This document shows positions 43,970 through 52,347 of a DNA stretch of 64,000 nucleotides, one piece after another (the first letter of the stretch is position 1; every line of letters begins with the position of its first letter). A program made the translations under genes and the position numbers. The DNA is taken from NCBI GenBank assembly GCA_910577645.1, contig CAJTOL010000005.1:1-64000 (forward strand). Direction: 5' to 3'. Origin of the DNA: an uncultured Lachnospiraceae bacterium (lineage in GTDB: Bacteria > Bacillota > Clostridia > Lachnospirales > Lachnospiraceae). Below the pieces are notes generated by a model, which saw only the letters and a list, made by a program, of their open reading frames with translations, had not been told where the DNA came from and made no database searches.

Positions 43970-45130
43970 CTACCACCTGCTTTCTATATATTCATAAACC
44001 GCTTTCTCTGTTTCTAAAATCTCATCTACAGCAGGATTTTTCACAAGCCTGTGGTAATCCATAGCGCTTTCTATTATCTCTGTTATGGCCAGATAAGGGA
44101 TCTGCCTGTTTAAGAAACGGCTTACCGCCAGTTCATTGGCAGCGTTAAAGACCGTGGGCATGGATCCCCCTGTTTCTCCTGCCCGGTATGCCAGAGAAAG
44201 CCCCGGGAAGTTTTCCAGGCTGGGAGTTTCAAAGGTAATCTGAGAAAGGGTTGTAAAATCCAGCCGGTCTCCGGACAGGTATCTTCTCTCCGGATAGTAA
44301 AGGGCATACTGGATAGGAAGCTTCATATCCGGCGTCCCCAGCTGAGCCATAACTGCTCCGTCCTCAAATTCCACCATTGAATGAATAATACTTTGAGGCT
44401 GGATCACCACCTGAATTTGATTCATTTCCACACCAAAAAGCCACCTTGCCTCCATAACTTCCAGGCCCTTGTTAACCATGGTAGAGGAATCAATGGTGAT
44501 TTTTCTTCCCATAGCCCAGTTAGGATGCTTTAAGGCATCTTCCGGCTTTACCTCCCTCATCTGTTCCCGGTTCCAGCCGCGGAAAGGCCCGCCGGAAGCA
44601 GTGAGGAGTATTTTATAAATTTTATTTCCGGGATGGCCGTCTCCAGGCCCCTCTCCGTTTAGGCATTGAAAAATAGCGGCATGCTCGCTGTCCACCGGAA
44701 GAAGCCGCACACATTTCTCTTTAGCAAGAGGCATGATAATGTGTCCCGCCGTAACCAGGGTTTCCTTGTTGGCAAGAGCAATGTCCTTTCCCGCTTCGAT
44801 TGCCGCAATAGTAGGCCGGATACCGATCATACCTACCACAGCCGTAACCACAATTCCGGCGGAGGGCTCCACAGCTGCCTCTATTAAGCCTTCCATGCCG
44901 GACAGGATTTTCACATCCAGATCCCTGACCTGCTGCTTTAAATCCTCCGCTTTTTTCCGGTCATAAACACAGGCAACTTTAGGGGAAAATTCCCGTATTT
45001 GGGCTTCTAAAGCCGCCGCATTGCTGCCTGCCGCCAGAGCCGTTACCTGAATATCCCGGTTTCTGCGAACCACCTCCAGGGTCTGGGTTCCGATGGAACC
45101 GGTTGATCCCAAAACTGCTATTTTCTTCAT
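43970..45130 (-). CDS. dxr: 1-deoxy-D-xylulose 5-phosphate reductoisomerase
   Basis: This NADPH enzyme makes 2-C-methyl-erythritol 4-phosphate, the committed step to isoprenoids. Motifs include GSTGSIGTQTL (NADPH), LANKETLVTAG, SEHAAIFQCL, ASGGPFRG and the HPNWAMGRKITIDSS metal site. The start is ATG 45130 (MKKIAVLG), with GGAG eight nt upstream; the frame can extend to a TTG at 45142. The protein is 386 aa. Confidence 0.96.
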   Translation of the reverse strand: MKKIAVLGSTGSIGTQTLEVVRRNRDIQVTALAAGSNAAALEAQIREFSPKVACVYDRKKAEDLKQQVRDLDVKILSGMEGLIEAAVEPSAGIVVTAVVGMIGIRPTIAAIEAGKDIALANKETLVTAGHIIMPLAKEKCVRLLPVDSEHAAIFQCLNGEGPGDGHPGNKIYKILLTASGGPFRGWNREQMREVKPEDALKHPNWAMGRKITIDSSTMVNKGLEVMEARWLFGVEMNQIQVVIQPQSIIHSMVEFEDGAVMAQLGTPDMKLPIQYALYYPERRYLSGDRLDFTTLSQITFETPSLENFPGLSLAYRAGETGGSMPTVFNAANELAVSRFLNRQIPYLAITEIIESAMDYHRLVKNPAVDEILETEKAVYEYIESRW

Positions 45131-45180
45131 CACTGTCTCCAATCCGTCCTGTTTTATACAGCCAAAGCCCCTTATGGGGG

Positions 45181-45990
45181 TTAGAATAATTTATCCAGCA
45201 GGTTTACTGCAAAGAAAATGGCCGGGGCCGTAAAAATCATACTGTCAAACCGATCCAGTATCCCGCCGTGTCCCGGAATCAGGTGTCCATAATCTTTAAT
45301 ATCATGGTTTCTCTTAATAGCGGATGCCGCTAAATCCCCGATCTGAGAAATCACCGCCGCTATGCCGCAGGCTATGGCACAGGCCGCCTGGGGATTCACC
45401 AGGTTCATAATGTTATCCTTGAAAAAGCCGGCATAAAAGAACCCTAAAAGCGCCGCTCCAACTACTCCTCCCACTGCTCCCTCAATAGACTTTTTAGGGC
45501 TCAGCACCGGCGCTAACCGATGCTTTCCAAACAGCATCCCTACGCAATAAGCACAAGTGTCGCATCCCCAGGAACTCAGGAAAATAAGCCAAACCAGATA
45601 AATTCCGTCCGGCATCTCTCTGGTTTGATAAAGGTAGGACAGCATTACCGGCACATAGAACAGGCCAAATACCGCCCCGGTTACCTCCTCTGTCTTATAT
45701 TTTGGAAAGGTAACCACATAGATGGTCATGCAGACCATTAAAAATCCGATAAACACCAGCATCATATAGCTGGTATCCGAAGCCCATAAAAGGCCGAAGT
45801 ATCCCACTGCTGCCAAATACCCTACCATCCCCATAGGACTGTTGTGGATTTTCAGGGCGCGGTACAGCTCAAACAAGCCGATTAGGGAAATGATCTCTGT
45901 AACAGCCAGCAGCACACTGCCGCCTGTTACCACAAAAATCAGGGCCAGGATAACCAAAATAATACCGCTGATTAGTCGTTTTCCAAACAT
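45181..45990 (-). CDS. cdsA: Phosphatidate cytidylyltransferase
   Basis: This membrane enzyme makes CDP-diacylglycerol for phospholipid synthesis. The family signature lies near the C-terminus: SQIGDLAASAIKRNHDIKD and GHGGILDRFDS. LSPKKSIEGAVGG precedes it. About eight helices are expected in 269 aa. A small hairpin (CCCC ATAA GGGG) overlaps its stop and the gap to dxr. It lies 14 nt after uppS. Confidence 0.95.
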   Translation of the reverse strand: MFGKRLISGIILVILALIFVVTGGSVLLAVTEIISLIGLFELYRALKIHNSPMGMVGYLAAVGYFGLLWASDTSYMMLVFIGFLMVCMTIYVVTFPKYKTEEVTGAVFGLFYVPVMLSYLYQTREMPDGIYLVWLIFLSSWGCDTCAYCVGMLFGKHRLAPVLSPKKSIEGAVGGVVGAALLGFFYAGFFKDNIMNLVNPQAACAIACGIAAVISQIGDLAASAIKRNHDIKDYGHLIPGHGGILDRFDSMIFTAPAIFFAVNLLDKLF

Positions 45991-46004
45991 ACAAACTCCT
46001 TTTC

Positions 46005-46739
46005 CTACTTAACGCCGCCATACCGCCGTTCTCTTCTATTGTACGCAGCAACAGCTTTTTCTAATTCCTCCTGGTCAAAATCCGGCCACAGACAGTCCGT
46101 AACATAAATTTCCGTATAAGCACACTGCCACAACAGATAATTTGACAGACGAATCTCCCCGCTGGTCCGGATCAGCAGATCCGGATCTGGTATGCCGGCA
46201 GTATCCAGGCAGGCTTCTATAGTCTGCTCTGTAATGTCTTGGGGATTTAGTTTTCCCTCCTGGCAGGCTGCCGCCAGCCTTTTTACGGCTCTGGTTATCT
46301 CATCTCTTCCGCCGTAATTTACTGCGATAACAAAAGTAAGCCCGGTATTCTCCCTGGTCTCATCCTCTAAACGGTTAATCCCCTCAATAATATCCTGGTC
46401 AAACCGGCTTCTCTCCCCGATCATTTTAACCCGGACGTTGTTGGCTTTTGCTATTTTTAAGAGCCTGACCATATAATACCGGAATAACTGCATCAACGCC
46501 CCCACCTCTTCACTGGAACGTTTCCAGTTCTCAGTGGAAAAACCATATACTGTCAGGTATTGAATCCCCATACGCGCCGCCAGTTCAACCGTTTTTTCTA
46601 CGGTCTTGCAACCCTCCCTATGGCCCATGGAACGGGGAAGCCCTCTTTTTTTTGCCCATCGGCCGTTACCGTCTAAAATAACCGCCACATGGGCCGGAAC
46701 CATCATGTCCTCCATCTTTTCTGCATGTTTCTCTGCCAT
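46005..46739 (-). CDS. uppS: Undecaprenyl diphosphate synthase
   Basis: This cis-prenyltransferase makes the C55 carrier for wall synthesis. It has ILDGNGRWAKKRGLPRSMGH (catalytic Asp and diphosphate-binding residues) and RTSGEIRLSNYLLWQCAYTE near the C-terminus. At 244 aa the length is normal. AGGAGG from a dispersed repeat lies eight nt before the ATG. A terminator-like hairpin separates it from frr, so it may be partly uncoupled from frr. Confidence 0.96.
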   Translation of the reverse strand: MAEKHAEKMEDMMVPAHVAVILDGNGRWAKKRGLPRSMGHREGCKTVEKTVELAARMGIQYLTVYGFSTENWKRSSEEVGALMQLFRYYMVRLLKIAKANNVRVKMIGERSRFDQDIIEGINRLEDETRENTGLTFVIAVNYGGRDEITRAVKRLAAACQEGKLNPQDITEQTIEACLDTAGIPDPDLLIRTSGEIRLSNYLLWQCAYTEIYVTDCLWPDFDQEELEKAVAAYNRRERRYGGVK

Positions 46740-46747
46740 GGTCCAAT

Positions 46748-46779
46748 CCTCCTAGTATAATAATGAATCTGCCCTGCCG
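46748..46779 (-). repeat. RBS-linked repeat, copy 4
   Basis: The minus strand reads GGCAGGGCAGATTCAT then TATTATACTAGGAGG and supplies the uppS ribosome binding site. It closely resembles the copy at 5109. Confidence 0.65.
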
Positions 46780-46789
46780 AATATTGAAA

Positions 46790-46816
46790 AACAAGGGGCA
46801 GGCCGCGCCTGCCCCC
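46790..46816 (-). terminator. Terminator between frr and uppS
   Basis: GGGGCAGG and CCTGCCCC (46795-46802, 46808-46815) form a strong stem, followed on the minus strand by TTGTTTTTC. Confidence 0.65.
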
Positions 46817-46825
46817 TACTGCATC

Positions 46826-47374
46826 TTATACGGTCATAATTTCCTTAGTCTTAGCCTCTACCGCCTTGTCAATCTTCTCAACCATCTTATCTGTCAGCTT
46901 CTGAATCTTGTTCTCTAATTCTTCCTGATCATCCTCAGAAATCTCTCCTGCCTTCTCAGCCTTCTTAAATGCATCATTGCCATCCCGGCGAATGTTTCTT
47001 AAGGCAACCTTGGCATTATCGCCTTTCTTTTTTATATCCTTTGCCAGTTCTTTTCTGCGCTCTTCTGTAAGCTCCGGGAAAATAAGGCGGATCACACTGC
47101 CGTCGTTGGTGGGATTGATACCCAGGTCAGAGGTCTGAATGGCTTTCTCAATAGGCTTAATAAGGTTCTTCTCCCAGGGCGCGATTACCAGTACCCGCGG
47201 CTCAGGGACAGAGATGTTTCCTACCTGCTGCAGGGGAGTGGGAGTTCCGTAATAGTCTACCCGGATCTTGTCCAAAACCCGCGGGTTGGCCCGTCCTGCC
47301 CGGATAGTTCCAAAATCATTGTTTAAGGAATCCAAGGTCTTGTTCATCTTCTCTTCATATACTTTGATATCCAT
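46826..47374 (-). CDS. frr: Ribosome recycling factor
   Basis: This 182-aa factor, with EF-G, splits the post-termination ribosome. It has the full RRF fold, with GRANPRVLDKIRVDYYGTP, NISVPEPRVL and the C-terminal helix ENKIQKLTDKMVEKIDK. It lies 14 nt after pyrH, the usual neighbour. Confidence 0.97.
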   Translation of the reverse strand: MDIKVYEEKMNKTLDSLNNDFGTIRAGRANPRVLDKIRVDYYGTPTPLQQVGNISVPEPRVLVIAPWEKNLIKPIEKAIQTSDLGINPTNDGSVIRLIFPELTEERRKELAKDIKKKGDNAKVALRNIRRDGNDAFKKAEKAGEISEDDQEELENKIQKLTDKMVEKIDKAVEAKTKEIMTV

Positions 47375-47388
47375 AAATACCCTCCTGA

Positions 47389-48090
47389 TTATGCGGTCAC
47401 AACTGTGCCGTTTATTTTTCCCTGCATTGCCAGGGCAATACTGTCCGGTTCATTAAGGCTGAACACTGCCATAGGCATTTTGTGTTCCATACACATGATG
47501 GATGCAGTTAAATCCACCACTGCAAGCTTTTTGTCGATAACCTCCTGAATGGAAAGGGTATCATACTTTTGGGCCAGGGGATTTACCTTGGGATCGCTGT
47601 CATAGACCCCGTCAATGGCTTTTGCCAAGAGGATACAGTCTGCCTCCATCTCAATGGCTCTCAGGGCAATTCCCGTATCTGTGGAAAAGTAGGGGTGTCC
47701 GGTTCCTCCGGCAAAGAACACTACCATACCTTTTTCAAAGTATTTATTGGCCCTGTCTTTCGAAAAGAGTTTGGTCATGGAACCGCACTCAAAGGGCGTT
47801 AAGATCTGGGTCATCATCCCTGCATTGCGGAAAATTTCAGAGACGTAAATACAATTCATCACCGTGGCCAGCATCCCAATCTGGTCTGCCTTGGTTCTGT
47901 CAATGGCCTCGCTGGTACGGCCTCTCCAAAAATTGCCGCCGCCAATGACAACTCCCACCTGGACTCCGGCATCTACGGAAATTTTCACTTGTCTGGCCAC
48001 TTCTTTTACGGTGTCTTCGTCAAAGCCGGTTTTTTTGGGGCCAGCCAGAGCTTCACCGCTTAATTTTAGCAGTACGCGTCTTGTTTTCAT
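47389..48090 (-). CDS. pyrH: UMP kinase
   Basis: This amino-acid-kinase-fold enzyme phosphorylates UMP. It begins RRVLLKLSGEALAG and has VIGGGNFWRGR, GTGHPYFSTDTGIALRA and KAIDGVYDSDP. The start is ATG 48090 (MKTRR), with AGGAG nine nt upstream, giving 233 aa. The ORF to 48168 has no start signal. It heads the pyrH-frr-uppS-cdsA-dxr-rseP-ispG-polC cluster. Confidence 0.96.
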   Translation of the reverse strand: MKTRRVLLKLSGEALAGPKKTGFDEDTVKEVARQVKISVDAGVQVGVVIGGGNFWRGRTSEAIDRTKADQIGMLATVMNCIYVSEIFRNAGMMTQILTPFECGSMTKLFSKDRANKYFEKGMVVFFAGGTGHPYFSTDTGIALRAIEMEADCILLAKAIDGVYDSDPKVNPLAQKYDTLSIQEVIDKKLAVVDLTASIMCMEHKMPMAVFSLNEPDSIALAMQGKINGTVVTA

Positions 48091-48175
48091 CTCTATTGTT
48101 CTCCTGTTGTGTTGTGTTTTTGGGGAGGTGCAGTGTAGGGGCTTTTTAGGGGAGACTTTCGGCCCCACAGTGCTG

Positions 48176-48285
48176 GCTCTCTTCCGCTTTGCGGAAGAGA
48201 GCTCACGGGCTTCGCCCTATAAAAAAGGCAGAGCAGGAATCTGCTTATGTGCAAGCACAACGCAGATTCCTGCTCTGCCTTTTTT
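48176..48285. repeat. Three strong hairpins upstream of pyrH
   Basis: GCTCTCTTCCGC/GCGGAAGAGAGC (48176-48202) has a 12-bp perfect stem with a TTT loop. GGGCTTCGCCC follows. The arms at 48221-48244 and 48262-48285 (AAAAAAGGCAGAGC... and its complement) pair over 24 bp with T-runs on both strands, so this last one is a bidirectional terminator. No gene lies in 48091-48451. Confidence 0.7.
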
Positions 48286-48403
48286 GCACTGCTCATTGCT
48301 TTCGTGGACATTATACCATACTTACAACAGTTTGGAAAGACGGATTTTGGGGATTCTGGACTATGGGAGGGGATTTGATGAAAATCTGTTGCTGAGCTGG
48401 TAT

Positions 48404-48432
48404 GAAAATAGCCGCCCCGGTTTGGGGCGGCT
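48404..48432 (-). terminator. Terminator of oppA
   Basis: GCCGCCCC and GGGGCGGC (48411-48418, 48424-48431) form the stem. On the minus strand it is followed by TATTTTC. It lies 20 nt after the oppA stop. Confidence 0.75.
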
Positions 48433-48451
48433 GAAATAGGTATTTCTTTGA

Positions 48452-50182
48452 TTATTTCTTGCTGGTGTAGCCGAAGAAGAAGTATCCAAGAGGAGTATAG
48501 TACATACCCTCAATGTCGTCTGCCAGCATATAGGGCTGGGTGTAGAAATAAACGGGAGCAAGAACAGCGTCGTCCTTGATCAGGATATCTTCTGCCTTGT
48601 GGAATGCTTCCATACGCTCTTTTGGTACGCTGGTAGCTTTTGCAGCATCGATTAATGCATCATATTCCGGATTAGAATACTGAGCATCGTTGTTTCCGCC
48701 GTCGGTATACCACATATCGATGAAGGAGCAGGGATCGTTGTAGTCAGCGATCCAGCCGTTGCGGGCGATCTGGTACTGGCCCTGTTTACGGCTCTCTAAG
48801 AATACGTTCCAGTCCTGATTGCTCAGGGTAACATTTACGCCTAATACTTCCTGCCACATGCTCTGTAAAGCCTCGCCGATTGCTTTGTGCTTATCATTGG
48901 TATTGTACATATACTCAACAGTGGGGAAGCCTTCTCCGCCCGGATAGCCTGCTTCTGCCAGCAGAGCGCGGGCTTCTTCACAGTTCTTCTCGTAATCCTC
49001 AGGAGCAACGCTGTAATAGTCGCCGCCTATGGTACGGAAATCGTCGCCGGAAGGATCTGCGTCATTAACGCCGGCAGGAACATAGCCGGTTGCGGGAAGC
49101 TCACCTGACTGGGAAACGTTCTCTACAATGTAGTTTCTGTCGATTGCTAAGGAGAATGCTTTACGGATTAACGGATCCTTAAATACTTCATCCTCGGTGT
49201 TGAAGCATACATAGTAGCAGCCAATGTAATCTTCAATGGTAATGTCGCCGGAGGCAATGTAGTTTGCGATCTCATCTGTAGGGAACTCCTCAATGAAATC
49301 CAGCTCGCCGCTCTTATAAGCAGCCAACATAGCGTTTGCATCATCTAACAGGGTGAACTTAATGCTGTCCGGACCCAGTTTCTCATAATTGTAGTAATTC
49401 TCGTTCTTTACTGCATTAATGTATGCATTGTGAGACCACTCCTGCATCTTGTAAGGACCGTTTCCAATGTAAGTAGCCACATCATAGGTCCACTCCTCGT
49501 TGCCCTCTACAATGTCCTGACGAACCGGGAAGGTTGCCGGGAAAGCCATGATTTCCTCAAAATAAGGACAGTCATAGGATAATACGATCTCCAGGGTCTT
49601 GTCATCAATTGCCTTGATTGCCAGGGTATCCTTATCAGCCTCGCCGGAAGAAACCTCTGCATAGCCCTTAACCATATCGATCATATAGCAGTAGTCGGCA
49701 GCGGTCTCCGGGCTGGCCAGACGCTTCCAGCTATATTCAAAATCTCCTGCAGTTACAGGCTGACCATCAGACCATGTGATTCCATCACGCATCTTAAAGG
49801 TGTAGGTAACGGTACCGTCATCATTTACTACTTTCTCCCAGGACTCTGCCTGACCCGGAGCGGTCTTTGCCTTGCCTGTACCGTCATCTTCCCACTTAAC
49901 CAGACCTTCAAAGAAATGGTTAACCATAATTGCGCCGTCTACAGCAGAGTTCAATGCCGGATCAATAGTCTGAGGCTCAGAAGCCAGGCACACTGCCATG
50001 TTAAATTCTCCGTCTGCCTCCTCGGTCGCAGGAGCCTCCGTAGTTTCAGCGGCCTCTGCCGCTGTTGTGGTCTCTGCAGGAGCCGCAGTGGTAGCGGGGG
50101 GGGTGCTCTGTCCACAGCCTGCCAGGGAAACTGCCATTGCAGAAGCCAGAGCCAGAGACATGATTTTCTTTGTCTTTCTCAT
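48452..50182 (-). CDS. oppA: Oligopeptide-binding lipoprotein
   Basis: This 576-aa extracellular lipoprotein binds peptides for the Opp importer. The signal peptide ends in a lipobox (VSLAGC, Cys near residue 23), then a Thr/Ala/Glu linker. The SBP_bac_5 domain follows (ASEPQTIDPALNS; GNGPYKMQEW; AFSLAIDRNYIV). It is the last gene of the opp operon, behind three small hairpins in the oppF-oppA gap that may raise its expression. Confidence 0.94.
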   Translation of the reverse strand: MRKTKKIMSLALASAMAVSLAGCGQSTPPATTAAPAETTTAAEAAETTEAPATEEADGEFNMAVCLASEPQTIDPALNSAVDGAIMVNHFFEGLVKWEDDGTGKAKTAPGQAESWEKVVNDDGTVTYTFKMRDGITWSDGQPVTAGDFEYSWKRLASPETAADYCYMIDMVKGYAEVSSGEADKDTLAIKAIDDKTLEIVLSYDCPYFEEIMAFPATFPVRQDIVEGNEEWTYDVATYIGNGPYKMQEWSHNAYINAVKNENYYNYEKLGPDSIKFTLLDDANAMLAAYKSGELDFIEEFPTDEIANYIASGDITIEDYIGCYYVCFNTEDEVFKDPLIRKAFSLAIDRNYIVENVSQSGELPATGYVPAGVNDADPSGDDFRTIGGDYYSVAPEDYEKNCEEARALLAEAGYPGGEGFPTVEYMYNTNDKHKAIGEALQSMWQEVLGVNVTLSNQDWNVFLESRKQGQYQIARNGWIADYNDPCSFIDMWYTDGGNNDAQYSNPEYDALIDAAKATSVPKERMEAFHKAEDILIKDDAVLAPVYFYTQPYMLADDIEGMYYTPLGYFFFGYTSKK

Positions 50183-50201
50183 AATTATTCCTCCTTTTTT
50201 C

Positions 50202-50225
50202 TTTTCCCTGTATTATTCCAGGGAA
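50202..50225 (-). other. Intercistronic hairpin before oppA
   Basis: TTTCCCTG (50202-50209) and CAGGGAAA (50218-50225) form a perfect 8-bp stem 19 nt before oppA. Two smaller hairpins (CCCTG/CAGGG and TTCAGG/CCTGAA) lie toward the oppF stop. They could protect the oppA message. Confidence 0.45.
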
Positions 50226-50302
50226 ATCTTGTATCTCAACGCTCCCTGATTTTACCTGTCAGGGTTTCAGGAAGCGGTGGTACCTGAATCTTTTGTGAAG
50301 GC

Positions 50303-51316
50303 CTATTTGTCCAACAGATGGCAGGCTGCCCAGTGGCCCGGCTCATGCTCTTTAAACTTGGGCATGGCCTGTTTACACTTTTCCATAGCATAGGGACATC
50401 TGGTATGGAACCGGCACCCGCTGGGAGGATTGATAGGGCTGGGAATATCTCCTTCCAGCACAATCCGGCTGCGGCTGCGGCTAATCTGGGGATCCGGCAC
50501 CGGAACCGCAGATAAAAGGGTCTTGGTATAGGGATGGATAGGATTGCGGTTTAATTCGTAGCTTTCTCCCAGCTCCACCAGAGAGCCCAGATACATAACG
50601 CCGATCCTGCTGGAAATATGACGCACAACAGAAAGGTCATGGGCAATAAACAAATAGGTAAGGCCCATCTCCTGCTGCATATCCTCCAGCATATTCACAA
50701 CCTGAGACTGGATGGAAACATCCAAAGCGGAAATCGGCTCGTCACAAACGATAAACTCCGGTTTTACCGCCAAAGCCCGGGCAATCCCCACACGTTGCTG
50801 CTGGCCGCCGGAAAACTCATGGGGATAACGGTTGGCATGCTCTGTATTAAGCCCTACCCGGCGCAGCAGCTCTTTAATCATATCGGTTCTGTCCTGCTTA
50901 CTGGCCGCCAGTTTATGAATATCAATAGCTTCGCCTATAATCTCTCCTACAGTCATACGGGGATCCAAGGATGCGGAAGGGTCCTGAAAAATAATCTGCA
51001 TTTTCCTTCTGTAGGGAAGCATGTTTACTGCCTTGGCCTTTCCAAGAGGCTTGCCGTCCTCCCCCAGAGGATTCTCATATATAGGGGCTCCATCATAAAT
51101 AATGCTGCCTCCTGTAGGCTCATGAAGGCGAAGGATAGTCCTTCCCAAGGTAGTCTTTCCACATCCTGACTCGCCTACCAGCCCCAGGGTCTCCCCCTTT
51201 TTAATAAAGAAGGATACATCCTGAACCGCCTGAACTCCCGGCCCTTTCATGCCTTTTATCGGAAAATATTTTCTTAAATTCTTGATTTCAAGGAGAATCT
51301 TCTCATCATTATTCAT
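50303..51316 (-). CDS. oppF: Oligopeptide ABC transporter ATPase OppF
   Basis: This 337-aa ATPase has Walker A LVGESGCGKTTLGRT, signature FSGGQQQRVGIARA and Walker B EFIVCDEPISALD. The C-terminal oligo_HPY domain contains INPPSGCRFHTRCPYA, whose Cys residues can hold a 4Fe-4S cluster in this family. Its start overlaps the end of oppD by 8 nt. Confidence 0.95.
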   Translation of the reverse strand: MNNDEKILLEIKNLRKYFPIKGMKGPGVQAVQDVSFFIKKGETLGLVGESGCGKTTLGRTILRLHEPTGGSIIYDGAPIYENPLGEDGKPLGKAKAVNMLPYRRKMQIIFQDPSASLDPRMTVGEIIGEAIDIHKLAASKQDRTDMIKELLRRVGLNTEHANRYPHEFSGGQQQRVGIARALAVKPEFIVCDEPISALDVSIQSQVVNMLEDMQQEMGLTYLFIAHDLSVVRHISSRIGVMYLGSLVELGESYELNRNPIHPYTKTLLSAVPVPDPQISRSRSRIVLEGDIPSPINPPSGCRFHTRCPYAMEKCKQAMPKFKEHEPGHWAACHLLDK

Positions 51317-52331
51317 TAACCTTTTCCTCCTTGTTTAACTGCTCCTGAACCCGCAGCCAGCAGGCAGAGCGATGATTCTCTCCCACCTCCACATAAGGCG
51401 GCATCTTCTTTAAACAAATCTTCATACACTGCTCACACCTGGGAGCAAAGGGACATCCCTCCGGCGGATTCAGCATATCTACCGGGGTTCCTTCAATAGG
51501 AATCAGCCGTTCATAGCTTTCCGCGTCTACGCGGGGCATAGAACGGAGAAGTCCCTTGGTGTAAGGATGGGCCGGTTGATAAAAAATGTCATCTACCGGT
51601 CCCTGCTCTACCATCTTTCCCGCATACATAACGGACACTTTATCACAGATATCGGCTACTACTCCTAAGTTGTGGGTAATAAAGATAATGCCCATCTTCG
51701 TCTTTTTCTGCAGCTCCTTCATCAGCTCCAGAATCTGAGCCTGGATAGTAACATCCAGGGCTGTAGTAGGCTCGTCAGCAATCAAAAGCTGAGGATGGCA
51801 AATCAATCCCATGGCAATCATAACACGCTGGCGCATACCTCCTGAAAACTCGTGGGGATACTGTTTCATACGCTTTTCCACGTTATTAATTCCCACCAGC
51901 TCCATCATCTCCATTGCCCGCTTTTCCGCGTCTTCTTTGGAAATAGATTTATCGTGGGCTCTGAGAGCCTCCACCAACTGGTTTCCAATGGTATATACAG
52001 GATTCAGGCAGGTCATAGGATTCTGGAAAATCATAGCCACCTTATTTCCACGGAAGGAAGTCATCTCTTCCTTGGAAAAGCTTAATACATCCTGTCCTTC
52101 AAAAGTAATAGAGCCGCCGATTACCTTACCAGGAGACTGCAGCAGTCCCATAATGGAATATGCTTCCACACTCTTTCCGGATCCGGACTCGCCCACTACC
52201 CCCATAACCTCGCCGTAATTTAAATCGTAAGAAATTCCTCCTACAGCCTTAACCTCTCCTGCAGGGGTAAAGAAGGAAACATGCAGGTCTCTTACTTCCA
52301 ATAACTTTTTATTTTCTTTTGCTTCAGCCAT
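51309..52331 (-). CDS. oppD: Oligopeptide ABC transporter ATPase OppD
   Basis: This 340-aa ATPase has VVGESGSGKSVEAYS, FSGGMRQRVMIAMG and QLLIADEPTTALD. The C-terminal Cys motif is LNPPEGCPFAPRCEQCMKIC. It pairs with OppF to drive import. It starts 16 nt after oppC. Confidence 0.95.
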   Translation of the reverse strand: MAEAKENKKLLEVRDLHVSFFTPAGEVKAVGGISYDLNYGEVMGVVGESGSGKSVEAYSIMGLLQSPGKVIGGSITFEGQDVLSFSKEEMTSFRGNKVAMIFQNPMTCLNPVYTIGNQLVEALRAHDKSISKEDAEKRAMEMMELVGINNVEKRMKQYPHEFSGGMRQRVMIAMGLICHPQLLIADEPTTALDVTIQAQILELMKELQKKTKMGIIFITHNLGVVADICDKVSVMYAGKMVEQGPVDDIFYQPAHPYTKGLLRSMPRVDAESYERLIPIEGTPVDMLNPPEGCPFAPRCEQCMKICLKKMPPYVEVGENHRSACWLRVQEQLNKEEKVNE

Positions 52332-52347
52332 TCAAGTCTCCTCCTTT

